Assembly: GCA_025201705.1 (NCBI GenBank)
Contig: MU617078.1
Location: 1-24,326 of the forward strand
Direction of reading: 5' to 3'
Length of the DNA: 24,326 bases
Origin: Dissophora ornata
Taxonomy: Eukaryota; Mortierellomycota; Mortierellomycetes; Mortierellales; Mortierellaceae
Part shown: positions 1 through 9,045 of the stretch, piece by piece
Numbering within the stretch: position 1 is the stretch's first letter
Layout: every line of letters begins with the position of its first letter
Position numbers and translations under genes: made by a program
The notes under the pieces: model-generated
What the model was told of the DNA's origin: nothing
Databases searched by the model: none
The model's input: the letters and a program-made list of their open reading frames with translations, nothing else

Positions 1-31
1 CATGCTCTTGTCTGCTTCCAATAGATACAGC

Positions 32-37
32 TTTATT
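32..37 (-). terminator. Polyadenylation signal of the HSF gene
   Basis: On the minus strand this reads AATAAA, about 50 nt after the TAA stop of the heat shock factor gene. It is the only canonical signal in the short stretch left of that gene. Confidence 0.5.
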
Positions 38-86
38 TTGATTTTTAAAAAAGTTGAGATAATTAAACGGAATTGGAGGTGTTGCT

Positions 87-1987
87 TTATGATGGATGAA
101 TTCCAAAGAAAGTGTCGTCTCCGCCATACTCGCTTCCTCCATACTCACTGCCTCCATACTCACTTCCCCGTCCAAGATTGGGTCCTCCGGGACTGGGGCA
201 GTAGAGCGACGAGCTTGCCTCCATATCATTGTCCGATACCATCGACGCCATCGGTGATCCTGGCGATGGGCTTGGTGGTAGCGGCGTATTCACTGCACTT
301 GTGTAAGCCGCCAACGAGTTTGGGGACTGAGGTGCCGGTAACAATCCCGTCGACGAATAGAAGTTTGGGATCTGTATATTCATCGATGGCGCCCGCCTCG
401 AATTGTTGTTTATCTGGTTCTGATCGTTCACGTTCAGATTCCCATTGGAGTTTATGCTCATGCCCATGTTATGCAGCGAAAACGCTGGTGAGAGTGGCGA
501 AAGCGGCGACATTGGAGAGTGGTGTGGGGAAAGAGGTGCATTTTGTGGTGATTGCGGAGTGCCGCCGCCCATGGAGGTTTGGATCGTGAGCGGAGACTGT
601 GGTCGACGAGGTCCTGAAGACGATCCATCGTTGGATCCGAGGGTATTGAACATCATGTTTTGATACATTTGCTGGGTAGAGTTCTCCGGAGCAGTGATAT
701 AAATCGGCGGCCTTTCTGGTTCTGGCTTGACCTCATAGTGCTCGAACGTGAGTTCAGGCGGCAATGCTACGACAGTTAAGATGTGCAAGAAACAGTGACG
801 CTCTATTAGCGATGCAGTTCATAAGGAAATAAGAACAGTATGAGAAGTCGTACGCAGCTGACCCCAACTTACGTTGTCCGCCTGACGACTTTTGGATGTA
901 GTCGAGCATGCTCTTCAGCAGTTGCTGTTGAGCCTGCTGCTTTTTTCGCGTCTCCGCCAATTCCCGCACTACTTCGCCAAAGTTCTCCTGCAGCTGCCTG
1001 ACAAGCTGGGCCAACTCGGACTGGGATGACTGGATGATCGCCATATGGGCCGGCAAATCCCCACCTTCCCGCCTCATCGGGTCGGACTCCATGGCCTTAC
1101 GCTTGATATCATCTAACAGATCCTGACGCCCTCTCAAGAACTTTTGGTGCGAGAACTCCCAAATTTGGTTCTCTGCCAGTGTCCGGTGTCCTCGGGGCGA
1201 TTTGTTGACTTTGTGAAAGCCGTACCTATTATTATTAGTAGACAAACATGTAGACGGTCATCAGTTCCTTCTGTTTGTTCGGAGGATTAAAAAGTAGCAC
1301 ACTCATGGAATAAAACGCAGGTCGAAGGGAAAGCCGCCATACATGTTGAGCTGTCTCACAAAACTCGAGAAGTTGTTATGCTTGAAATGCTTCGGAAGTA
1401 CATCTCTCGAGAACTCCATGATGTTGCAGACAATAAAGGACGTTCCTGTATAGTTCCACGCAATCAAGTGCTGATACTGTTTGTCGACCACCATGCTATT
1501 TTTTGGCAAGGAGGAGGTCAAAGCAAGCATTAACGTCACAGGGCAATAAGCATAAACAGTTTTTAGGCTAAAAGTGCAATTGTCGCAGACGGCATGCTTG
1601 ACTGCTTGACACTTACTTGTGCAGTTTGTGGACAAACGTGTTGGTGTTTGCCTTTGCGGGCGAGGATGGTGGCTGTAACGACGTCATAGAGCCATTGGGT
1701 GACGACGGCTGGGAACCGGACGCAGAGGGTGAGGATGGCGAGCTGTTGCTCGTCTGAAGAGGGTACGGGATCTGGTTTCCACTGTTAGCCCTTACACCGC
1801 CAGGCTGACGAGGTTGCTGAAGTGGAGGTTGCTGCAGCTGAAGATGCTGAGCCTGCTGCTGCAGTTGCTGCTGCTGTAGTTGTTGTTGCTGTAGTTGCTG
1901 CTGCTGCTGCTGTAGTTGATGTTGCTGTAGTTGCTGTTGCTGTAGTTGCTGCTGCTGCTGCTGCATATGTAGGAGCTGAGGATTCAT
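87..1987 (-). CDS. Heat shock transcription factor (HSF family)
   Basis: This is a nuclear transcription factor that, by family, trimerises and binds heat shock elements (nGAAn repeats). Four exons read 1987-1617, 1495-1343, 1225-873 and 766-87, giving 518 aa. The introns have donors GTAAGT, GTATGG and GTAAGT. Residues 8-45 are a Gln-rich tract, then a Ser/Pro-rich linker. The winged-helix DNA-binding domain covers about 117-216; it begins FVHKLHNM, carries the recognition-helix motif [20 protein letters not shown] and ends [13 protein letters not shown] Leu/Gln heptad region at about 243-287 is the expected HR-A/B trimerisation coiled coil. The C-terminal half is Ser/Pro/Asn-rich with SP motifs and ends in three SEYGG-type repeats. 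The start at 1987 is the first Met before the Gln tract; an in-frame Met at 2215 exists but would add a Phe/Ser-rich stretch typical of translated leader. Which HSF paralogue this is cannot be told. Confidence 0.93.
1850..1965 (-). repeat. Interrupted CAG/CAA repeat coding for polyglutamine
   Basis: A run of CAG and CAA codons broken by CTA (Leu) and one His codon encodes the Gln-rich N-terminus of the HSF protein, in blocks of four to six Gln each ended by Leu. Mixed codons and the regular Leu spacing suggest a compound repeat rather than a pure microsatellite. Confidence 0.8.
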
Positions 1988-3149
1988 GCTAAGATATAGT
2001 TCCCGGCTAGAGGCACGAGATACGATTGTTGCCGTGGCAGCAAATGTTGGACAGGTCTGGTCAGTACGTTTGTTGGAGATAAGGATAAAATGATGCAGAC
2101 AAGAGAGCAAAAAAAAAAAAAAGGAAGAAAGAAAGAAAAAGAAAAGAGAGAGTGGGGAGTGATCGCGATTGCTCTTTTTATACAAGCACAACGACATTGA
2201 TTTGCATTTGCGCACACCAGGTCTAATTTTAAGTGCGGTGAGATGAAATAGAGTCGACTGGAAAGATGGAGAGGTCCGTGGGAATGAGGATGGGATAAGG
2301 ACTCACCCTTGATGCCGATGTATGTGGGCCAGAGACTGGCTGATTCAGTGCTAGCGGGAGGGGAATAAGAGATGGATGGGAAGAGCGGATGGGAGAAAGG
2401 GGGCGAAGGGAAGAAAAAGAAGGAAACGGGCTGAGGAGGGTCGTGGGATCTTGCCAGGAGGGTGTTCAACGAGCAAGCAACAAAGTCCAAAGGGGCGCAA
2501 ACCCAAAACTGAGGCTATTCCTGTTCCGCGGTGGATGGATGGACTGATGGGATTACACAGGATGAGACGGGTGGGCACGGGCGAGCAGGGAGAGGCGCGG
2601 AAGGGCAGATGAGCAACTACAGGGGGAGTAGCAACAGCGACAGGGCAAAGACAATGTATTCTTCTTTTGTGTTTTCCATGGATGCCTGGGATCCCTTCCA
2701 TCAATAAAACTGGTTGGCTAGCAGGTCCCTCTCTCTCCTCATCTCAAATACGTCACAGGACGTCATCAGAGCAAGCGCTACCACTCAGGTTTCGTTCGCG
2801 CCTTCTTCTTTTCTCTCTCCTCAACCTTCCAGTCCCACTTCCTGTAGTTGCAACCATTGAACGAGTGCACAACGACACCACACAGGAACAGACAATAAGC
2901 AGACAAGAAGATGAAGATAGCAAAGTACAGGAATTTAATACGCAGAGGATTTCATTCAGCACTTTGTACCCGCTCCCGACCTCTTTGGAGTACGTTGGTT
3001 GGCACGGAGTTGGCGTCCATAGATTTGAAGAATTGCAGCCCACATCTTTGTAGGCATTCGCTCAAGTCCTCGTTTCAACAGCAGGATCCGGGACACGACC
3101 TCAGAACTGTTAGTCGCAGATAAAGACGCGAGGTGATATCAGAAACATC
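1988..3149. promoter_or_regulatory. Intergenic region upstream of the HSF gene
   Basis: No convincing gene is seen. Next to the HSF start (2105-2160) the minus strand is a long C/T and T tract, as expected for a fungal 5' leader or core promoter. Further left-to-right the plus strand is G/A-rich at about 2340-2440. Short open frames here are low-complexity (Lys/Arg/Gly or Phe/Ser/Pro) and match no family I know. I could not find a clear run of nGAAn units that would suggest HSF autoregulation. Confidence 0.4.
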
Positions 3150-4245
3150 ATGGCGTATGCAAAGATTCTAAAAGCCCGTGAAAACATTTTCAGCGTGCAA
3201 GGATGTTTTTTGCAGGGTGTGTGTTGGGTGCCGATCTTGCCGACTTCCAGACTTATTCGCTCGCTCGCCATTTCCTACAGACTTGCTCCTGCATCCAGTC
3301 TGTGGAATCCAGTCCCAAGGGGGATTCAACTGGAAAACATAGCCGTCAATGTTGGCATCTTTCCAATCGGAATCGATACCAGGAGTCTCAACATTAAGCG
3401 TCAGGACCCTGAAGTTGCACAGTGGGTCCAGGTATTGAAAAAGTACGCTGGCATGAGGTTGATTGTCGCCCGCGACAAACTCGATTATATCGAAGGAGTT
3501 CGCCAGAAGGTGGTCGCATTTGAAGCGCTTCCAGAATCTCTGTCCAGAATGGCAAGGAGAGGTGCGAATGCAAATATTGCATGAATACTACCGTGTCACA
3601 ACCCATGCGCGTATTAGATTGTGTTGACCAAGTGTTGCACTCTCCACCCCGAAGCAGAATAAGGTCCAGGGTCAAGTCTCGGACGTGGTCACCAGGATCA
3701 ACTCCAGGTTCAGCAATATGTTTTACCAACCGATCGTCGTTTTGCCTCAAAAATATCGCCTTCAGTCAATATCCCAGCCTTTTTACAGCTGCCGATCTCT
3801 GTTTGATCAAATCGCTCCGCAATGGAATGAACCTTACCTCACACGAGTATGTCGTTTGTCAGGAAGAGACAAAGAACCCACTTTTACTAAGCGAGGTATG
3901 TCGTAGTCTATATTTGATGCACATGCAGATGATATGTTAGCTTTGAAAGTAACACGCGAAACTTTTATGCAACCACTCCTTTAAGGCAGCTCTAATCGAT
4001 TTTTCTAAAATGGTGTCACTCTAGATTACATCGGATTACGATGGAGCACTTGTGTCCTATGAGCGGCCGTTATTGTACGGTCGAAGGGCAAGACATCCAA
4101 GGAGAATACGAGGAAGGTCATTCACCAGCTCGCCAGCGATACCAGAAACACTGTATGTATTACGAGCGGGAGAACACGAGAGAGCCTGGATTAAGTCTTT
4201 CGTGGCATTGAGAAATAGGACTCTGCATGAAAAAAAAAAAAAAAA
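3150..4245 (+). pseudogene. Broken trehalose-6-phosphate synthase/phosphatase gene
   Basis: Pieces of the GT20 synthase domain follow one another in the correct order but in changing frames. They include KARENIF (about 3168), VLGADLADFQTY (about 3224), VNVGIFPIGID (3350) with RDKLDYIEG soon after, PEWQGE (3544), VALSTPKQNKVQGQVSDVV (3634) and LIKSLRNGMNLTSHEYVV (about 3800), ending LLLSE at 3895. Remnants of a HAD-type phosphatase domain come next: SDYDGALV at 4031-4054 (the catalytic DxDGT-like motif) and VCITSGR at about 4155, followed by in-frame stops. Breaks include an extra base in a G run near 3320, single-base shifts near 3540, 3633 and 3750, another near 4070-4090, and TAA/TAG/TGA stops at 4180-4229. 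A 56-nt segment (3562-3617, GT...TTAG) and a GTATGT site at 3896 look like old introns, so it is not simply a processed copy. The N-terminal third and most of the phosphatase are missing. The intact enzyme family makes trehalose from UDP-glucose and glucose-6-phosphate in two steps. Confidence 0.85.
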
Positions 4246-4301
4246 GTGTACGCAAAGGTACAAAAAAATGCGGGGAAAAAAAAAAAAAAAAAAAAAAAAA
4301 A
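4230..4301 (+). repeat. Two long A homopolymers
   Basis: Runs of 16 A (4230-4245) and 26 A (4276-4301) are separated by 30 nt of mixed sequence. The first begins exactly where recognisable phosphatase homology of the broken trehalose gene ends. They may be slippage products or poly(A) scars of retroposition. Confidence 0.85.
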
Positions 4302-4557
4302 GTGAACGAGGAGGCGCTGGACGCGTAGTGATGGTTACTTCCAAGCAATAAATCCGTCCAATCAGAAAGTTGAGCAGAATTGTGCTGTTTTCAATGCATT
4401 TGAGTAACGACATTGTATCCTAGGCCTAGACATTATTTCCATGGTGCCACTGTTTGGATTTAATCTCAATGCTTTTGACATCATGTCCCAGAGGCCGGGG
4501 CCATGGATTTATTCAAACTGCTCGTGCATCGTGAACACTGCCCCAAGTCTTGCTGAT
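4302..4557. other. Spacer between the trehalose relic and the PEF gene
   Basis: Nothing gene-like is visible. The minus strand holds AATAAA at 4508-4513, 45 nt past the stop of the penta-EF-hand gene, which is probably its polyadenylation signal. Confidence 0.45.
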
Positions 4558-6018
4558 TTAGCGGTTGTTGACGACCAGCTCCAAGAACTATTTAAGGAAA
4601 CAAAATAGACATATGCAAGTGAGTATGCCCAAAGCCAATGATCCTAACATCCGACTCACCCTCGCAGTACGGAAACGAAAACGAGCTCCCTTACCTGCTC
4701 GTAGCCAATGGTGGCAAATCCCTTGCCCTCTCGGTCAATCCTCTTGAACGCATCCGTAAGACTCTTGACCGTGACCGCGATCTGCACAAAGTTGTCAAAC
4801 GACACATCGCCACGACCTTCAGGGTTTTTTCCTACAACGTATCAGCATCAGACGTTGGGACAAAAAAAAAAAAAAAAATCCAGTTTTCGTGTTCCTCGAT
4901 GAAATTAAAATCTCTTACCTCTCTTGTCGTATTTCTTGATGATGACGTGCAAAAAGTTGTCGGAGAGGTTGTAACCGAACGAGTGCATGGCTGTCTTGAG
5001 CTCGTTAAAGTCAATGTAGCCGCTCTTATCCTGATCAAAGGCCTGGAAGCAGGCACGCCAATCCTCGATGTACTTCCATAGTCCTGCAAACTCGGCAAAG
5101 GTGATCAGGCCCGAGTTATCTGTAGCAATGAAAAAAAAATGTTATCACACCAGTTTCGGCAGTAAACGGGGAATAGACCGAGATGACATCAATGTCAGTG
5201 CACATCAGAATCGAGGGAAAGCGACAGGAAAACGTACCGGTATCGAACATGTTCATCATCAGACGAACGGTCTCGATGTTGAAGGGACTCCAGTCACCTA
5301 GACATGCAAGCGACAATACAGCAGATCTTAGTCAGTCATGCCGCCAGAGAGAAAAACACTTGTTGTCACTGTCGGTGGACATGGCCAAGACAGTAGAACG
5401 GGTCTCTGCTGCGCCGTGAAACAACATCAGGAACCTCCTTCGAGACAGGTCACATTGTTGGGTCTCCAGATTTAGTCTTTCCAGGGGAATATTGTGGCAT
5501 CGGAATGTTTACCATTAACGAGGGCGCGCTGCAGTTCCTCGGTGCTCAACTGGCCAGAGCGGTCAGAGTCGACAGAGTCGAACCAATATCTGAGGTTGGC
5601 TTCGGGTGTCGCGGCTGGGGCTATCGTAGATGTCATTAAAGTGTATTTTGGGAATTAGGCCAATGGTGTCGTCAAGCATGACGGGGAAAGGGGCAGTGCT
5701 CGTCTTGTAGGCAATTGAACAATATTCCCGACAGAGTAGCCGACACCGCCCCGTGCTGAGTACTGAGACCAAAGAGAATGTCGTTGCATTCAGATTCAGC
5801 CTTAACCTCCCTTCATCCACTTCATCCTCACTTCACGAATGAGCAATCGAGGGTACGTCTGGGTTGTCATGTCTACCTGGCTGTTGGGGAGCAGAGCTCT
5901 GGTATCCGCCATACCCCTGCTGCTGCTGAGAAGCGTACTGGTTGTAGCCCTGCTGCTGTCCGCCTGGGGGAGGCTGTTGGCCATAAGGTTGTTGTTGGTA
6001 ATTTTGGTTGTATGCCAT
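4558..6018 (-). CDS. PEF1: Penta-EF-hand calcium-binding protein (ALG-2/peflin/sorcin type)
   Basis: Members of this family bind calcium, dimerise through the fifth EF hand and recruit partners to membranes. Six exons, 6018-5877, 5620-5513, 5297-5238, 5119-4919, 4831-4695 and 4587-4558, give 225 aa; phases agree at every junction. The N-terminus (1-50) is the usual Gln/Gly/Tyr/Pro-rich tail, starting MAYNQNYQQQ. EF1 (loop about 65-76, DSDRSGQLSTEE), EF2 (102-113, DTDNSGLITFAE) and EF3 (132-143, DQDKSGYIDFNE) have full sets of calcium ligands. EF4 (KYDKRGKNPEGRGDVSF) has an altered loop, and EF5 (RIDREGKGFATIGYEQF) lacks ligands, as expected for the dimerisation hand. The last exon codes only nine residues plus the stop. 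Intron 1 is 256 nt; an alternative acceptor six bases into exon 2 would remove two residues. The yeast Pef1 equivalence is by domain layout only. Confidence 0.93.
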
Positions 6019-6236
6019 GGCGAGAGTGTGGGAGGAATGAAGAAAAACAAAAGACCAAAAGGAATGGCTCAGGAAGAAAAGGGCGGTGCGTGCTATATCA
6101 GCTTATGCGGTCATGGAGGAAGTCTCGAATGCATGATGTACGTACAGTACATTCTACAGCAGGCAGTGGTTTATTGAGGTTCTCTTTGAGACCATCTTTG
6201 GATATATCTATCGTACAGCTCGGTCTCCGGCATCGT
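6019..6236. promoter_or_regulatory. Upstream region of PEF1 and 3' end of NSE4
   Basis: This 218-nt gap must hold both the PEF1 promoter and the NSE4 terminator. The minus strand has AATAAA at 6170-6175, 62 nt after the NSE4 stop. No other element is recognised. Confidence 0.45.
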
Positions 6237-7611
6237 CTATCCATACCATTTGCCCTTCTCGACATTCTCCTTGGTGCGACGTGTGGGGATCATGGTTTTC
6301 CGGATATCATAAGCTTCGATCAGCTTCTATTGCAGGTAAATGGAGCATGGCGTAGTTGTTAGCTCTGGTGTACTTTTAAAGCGCTCAGCTTAACAATTGA
6401 CGAACTACAACTTACTCTCCACGTTGCCATGTCGAGATCCATCACCATCTGCTTCTTCAACAGTCCGTCCTGGTAATCCTCCGCCGTAGGTGGTTCTGTT
6501 AGTTCAACCATCGGCTGCATGTTGGCGCCTTCCCTCGACTCTCTCTCCTCGTCATCATCGTCATATTGACCACGATTGGGGTCGTCCATATCCTCCTCTG
6601 TTATACTGACTTTGCCGTCTCGGACCAAAAAGGACAGGTAGAAGATATTTTCGATGGTCTGCCCAAAGGATTCGGGATTGACAACCAATTCAAACAGGTT
6701 GACTTTATCTGTGCACTTTTCCAAAATCTCTGCAATCTGCATGACATTCTTCGTCGTCTCGTTCTCTTGTCGCGCAATGTCCTCCTCCCTCAACTCCTGG
6801 GGTTTTCTCATCGCGTTTGGATCCCTGACTATCCGCTGTCTCTGAGTAAACGTCCTGGACTTGTGCTCTACGGACATTGGTCCGAGCCTGTAACGAAATG
6901 AGAGAAGCGCAAAAAATTGGTCAGGATCCATTTGTCAACCATGCCTAGTTCAGGGTCGGGTGCTTACATGAAGTCCATTGAAGGGACCTTCCGCGTCCAC
7001 TTGATTGCAGCGCGTCCAATCTTTGACCAATCCATGTCCCTATGATCGTTATCAATGTCGTGACCACCCATCTTGCCAATAAGACGCGAAATGTATTCAG
7101 TCTCGTCGAATCCTCCTTGACCCATGCGGAGGTGCTTTGCTTTTTGCATTCCCAAGTCTGCCGACATGACCAGCAGCTTCGCGTCGAGTGTAGCCTCATG
7201 TGTGCTCTCCACTGTGAAGATATAACCAAACATGGTAGAAATTGTCAGAGTAGTCCTGGCAGTCGACAACAGCGCATTGAGAGATACTGATTTACCCCCA
7301 TACCCTTCTTGTACAGCCTATTCGCTCGGTCCACGTTGGCCAGAAGCCCATTGTTGGTAGGGTCCATGAGCTCCTTCCGGTGCGCTACAATATAAATGAG
7401 TCGTAAGATAATGACTCTTCTAGCATCATGTACGACACTTCAACAAAGAGTGGCGCATACCTTCGGTATCTGAGATGAGTTTGCGGTATTCCTGGCGAAG
7501 CACTCTTGCCTCTATCTTTCTCTGCTCCTCTCTCTGGTCGGCCAAGCTCTCGTCCCTCTCGCCATCCTGGTCCATCTCCATCGGGTCATCGTCTTGCCGA
7601 TTCTTCGTCAT
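6237..7611 (-). CDS. NSE4: Non-SMC element 4, kleisin of the SMC5/6 complex
   Basis: Nse4 bridges the heads of Smc5 and Smc6 and works in DNA repair and replication-fork processing in the nucleus. Five exons, 7611-7461, 7384-7304, 7211-6968, 6887-6416 and 6326-6237, give 345 aa. An acidic start is followed by EYRKLISDTE and, after the first intron, ELMDPTNNGLLANVDRANRL, the conserved N-terminal Nse4 signature. HEATLDAKLLVMSADLG follows, the region that contacts the Smc neck. The C-terminal winged-helix domain contains NLFELVVNPESFGQTIENIF (about 222-241) and LSFLVRDGK. The last exon encodes IEAYDIRKTMIPTRR and the terminal GKWYG. Splice sites are GT-AG with introns of 76-92 nt. It is head-to-head with an F-box gene across 313 nt. 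Confidence 0.94.
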
Positions 7612-7856
7612 GATTATTGCGGTTGTCAGGGATATGGCAAATAAGGTCGAACAAGGGAAGTATGTGGGTATTCAGGTGTCCCCAATCGACTGAAAGTGAT
7701 CGCAGAATGGAAGCACGGTCAATGAAAGACAGACAGTGATGGTCGCCAACAACACCGAAACAAAAATCGGTGGCGTACAAAACGGAAGTCACCCCAAACA
7801 GAACGCGACCGTTGGCCGCTGACAAAAAAAAATGCTGCGTTGCTCTCACTCTCTCG

Positions 7857-7900
<44 letters not shown>

Positions 7901-7924
7901 TTGACACACAACCCTACGAACATC
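7612..7924. promoter_or_regulatory. Shared divergent promoter of NSE4 and F-box gene
   Basis: The start codons of the two divergent genes are 313 nt apart, so their promoters must overlap or adjoin. The right side holds a CT-rich microsatellite, with an almost pure (CT)n core, just upstream of the F-box ATG. I see no obvious TATA box. Confidence 0.6.
7840..7908 (+). repeat. CT dinucleotide microsatellite
   Basis: Alternating C and T with a few G interruptions covers about 70 nt, the core (about 7862-7890) being nearly perfect (CT)n. It sits in the likely 5' leader of the F-box gene that starts at 7925. Confidence 0.85.
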
Positions 7925-8908
7925 ATGGACTCTCTACCGACAGAGCTTCTTTTTGTGATTATCGACCTCGTCGCACTCGACCAGTACAGTCTTGCTGCCT
8001 GCAACCGTCTCAACAAACACTGGCACCGTCTGACTCGCCACCTGCTCTACAAGGAGCCAAAGTTATACCGCCACTCCTCATTGGAGGCCTTCCTGAGAAC
8101 CGTAGACACCCCAGCAATAACGCAATACCTCTCGCAGACTGGCAGCAGCACTTATCATCGTGAATGTTTAAAGACAGCAGCCTGCACAGAATTGGAAATA
8201 CCAGTAGGGGCACTAGTGCAGACGATCGATCTCTCCATGTTGCCTCATCGATGGGAGACCGTCCACGTCGGGCATATCCAGACCCTTGTTCAAGGTTGCC
8301 CCTACATATCCACACTCAACCTCAATGGCTGCCTACTACTGCGCGACAATGCCGTCCAGATCATTGCCGAACAACTCGGCCCCCGTGAACTGAGATCCCT
8401 GGTTCTGTCCGCCTGCAATAAAATCTCCGATCTGGCGGTACTGTCCATTTGTGCTCACGCAGTGCAGGTAGAAAATCTGGAACTTTCGGGATGCGACAGG
8501 CTCAGCGACATCTCTGTACTAGAACTTGGATCGGCCACAGTAGCCTGGGCATTATATGATCGCCAACGTAGCAGATGGGCACAAGAGACACAGAGTCAGG
8601 ATAATGATAACGATAGCAAGGAGAATGGTACTACAGTGAGAGGCGACCGAGTGAGGCAAAGTCCGCCAGTGGGAATCTCCAAGTCAATCAAAAGCCTTGA
8701 TCTATCACATTGTAGTAGGATCACAGATACTGGTGTAGTAGGTTTACAAAGAGGGGCGACGCAACTGTCCTCGCTGAACTTGGAGGGGTGCTTTGGGGTA
8801 CTGATGAGCAATGTTGATAATGAGTGGGAGGATCTGAGCAGCGAGGGCAACGATGAATACATGGACAATGACCTAGATGATGTATCAATCTACAACGAAT
8901 ATCATTGA
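7925..8908 (+). CDS. F-box/leucine-rich-repeat protein (AMN1-like LRRs)
   Basis: A single uninterrupted frame codes 327 aa. The first 45 residues form an F-box: LPTELLFVIIDLVALDQYSLAAC, then NRLNKHWHRL. Such a domain would bind Skp1 and place the protein in an SCF ubiquitin ligase. From about residue 95 there are cysteine-type LRRs such as STLNLNGCLLLRDNAVQII, LRSLVLSACNKISDLAV and VENLELSGCDRLSDISV. An Asp/Asn/Glu-rich insertion separates them from two more, LDLSHCSRITDTGVVGL and LNLEGCFGVL. The protein ends in an acidic tail. The ATG at 7925 is preferred because upstream in-frame codons only translate the CT repeat. AATAAA lies at 8944. The LRR array is short, so the gene may be an Amn1-type adaptor; its target is unknown. 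Confidence 0.88.
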   Translation: MDSLPTELLFVIIDLVALDQYSLAACNRLNKHWHRLTRHLLYKEPKLYRHSSLEAFLRTVDTPAITQYLSQTGSSTYHRECLKTAACTELEIPVGALVQTIDLSMLPHRWETVHVGHIQTLVQGCPYISTLNLNGCLLLRDNAVQIIAEQLGPRELRSLVLSACNKISDLAVLSICAHAVQVENLELSGCDRLSDISVLELGSATVAWALYDRQRSRWAQETQSQDNDNDSKENGTTVRGDRVRQSPPVGISKSIKSLDLSHCSRITDTGVVGLQRGATQLSSLNLEGCFGVLMSNVDNEWEDLSSEGNDEYMDNDLDDVSIYNEYH

Positions 8909-9045
8909 GCACTTTCGTCTCGACTGCGGATAGCGATTCTTACAATAAAGCCGACATTTTGATTTCTGAAATAATATGGTAAATTTTGCAAGCAACATCT
9001 CTCAGTCAAAGATAGCAATCACATCCTCAGGGCTCTTGCTCTAAT
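8909..9045. terminator. Convergent 3' ends of F-box and P450 genes
   Basis: Stop codons of the two convergent genes are 137 nt apart. AATAAA at 8944-8949 on the plus strand fits the F-box transcript. No exact AATAAA is seen for the P450 on the minus strand in this interval. Confidence 0.5.

Noticed and set aside
2376..2704. Overlapping Lys/Arg/Gly-rich and Pro/Leu-rich frames upstream of HSF
   Set aside because: They translate a G/A-rich low-complexity tract and have no family resemblance.
3394..3750. Minus-strand open frame over the trehalose relic
   Set aside because: It is antisense to sequence with clear plus-strand synthase homology and matches nothing itself.
4052..4351. Plus-strand frame with a Lys-rich end
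   Set aside because: The Lys runs are only the A homopolymers; its start is one frame segment of the broken phosphatase.
5778..6362. Plus-strand frame of 194 codons
   Set aside because: It is antisense to the first exon of the penta-EF-hand gene and to the last exon of NSE4.
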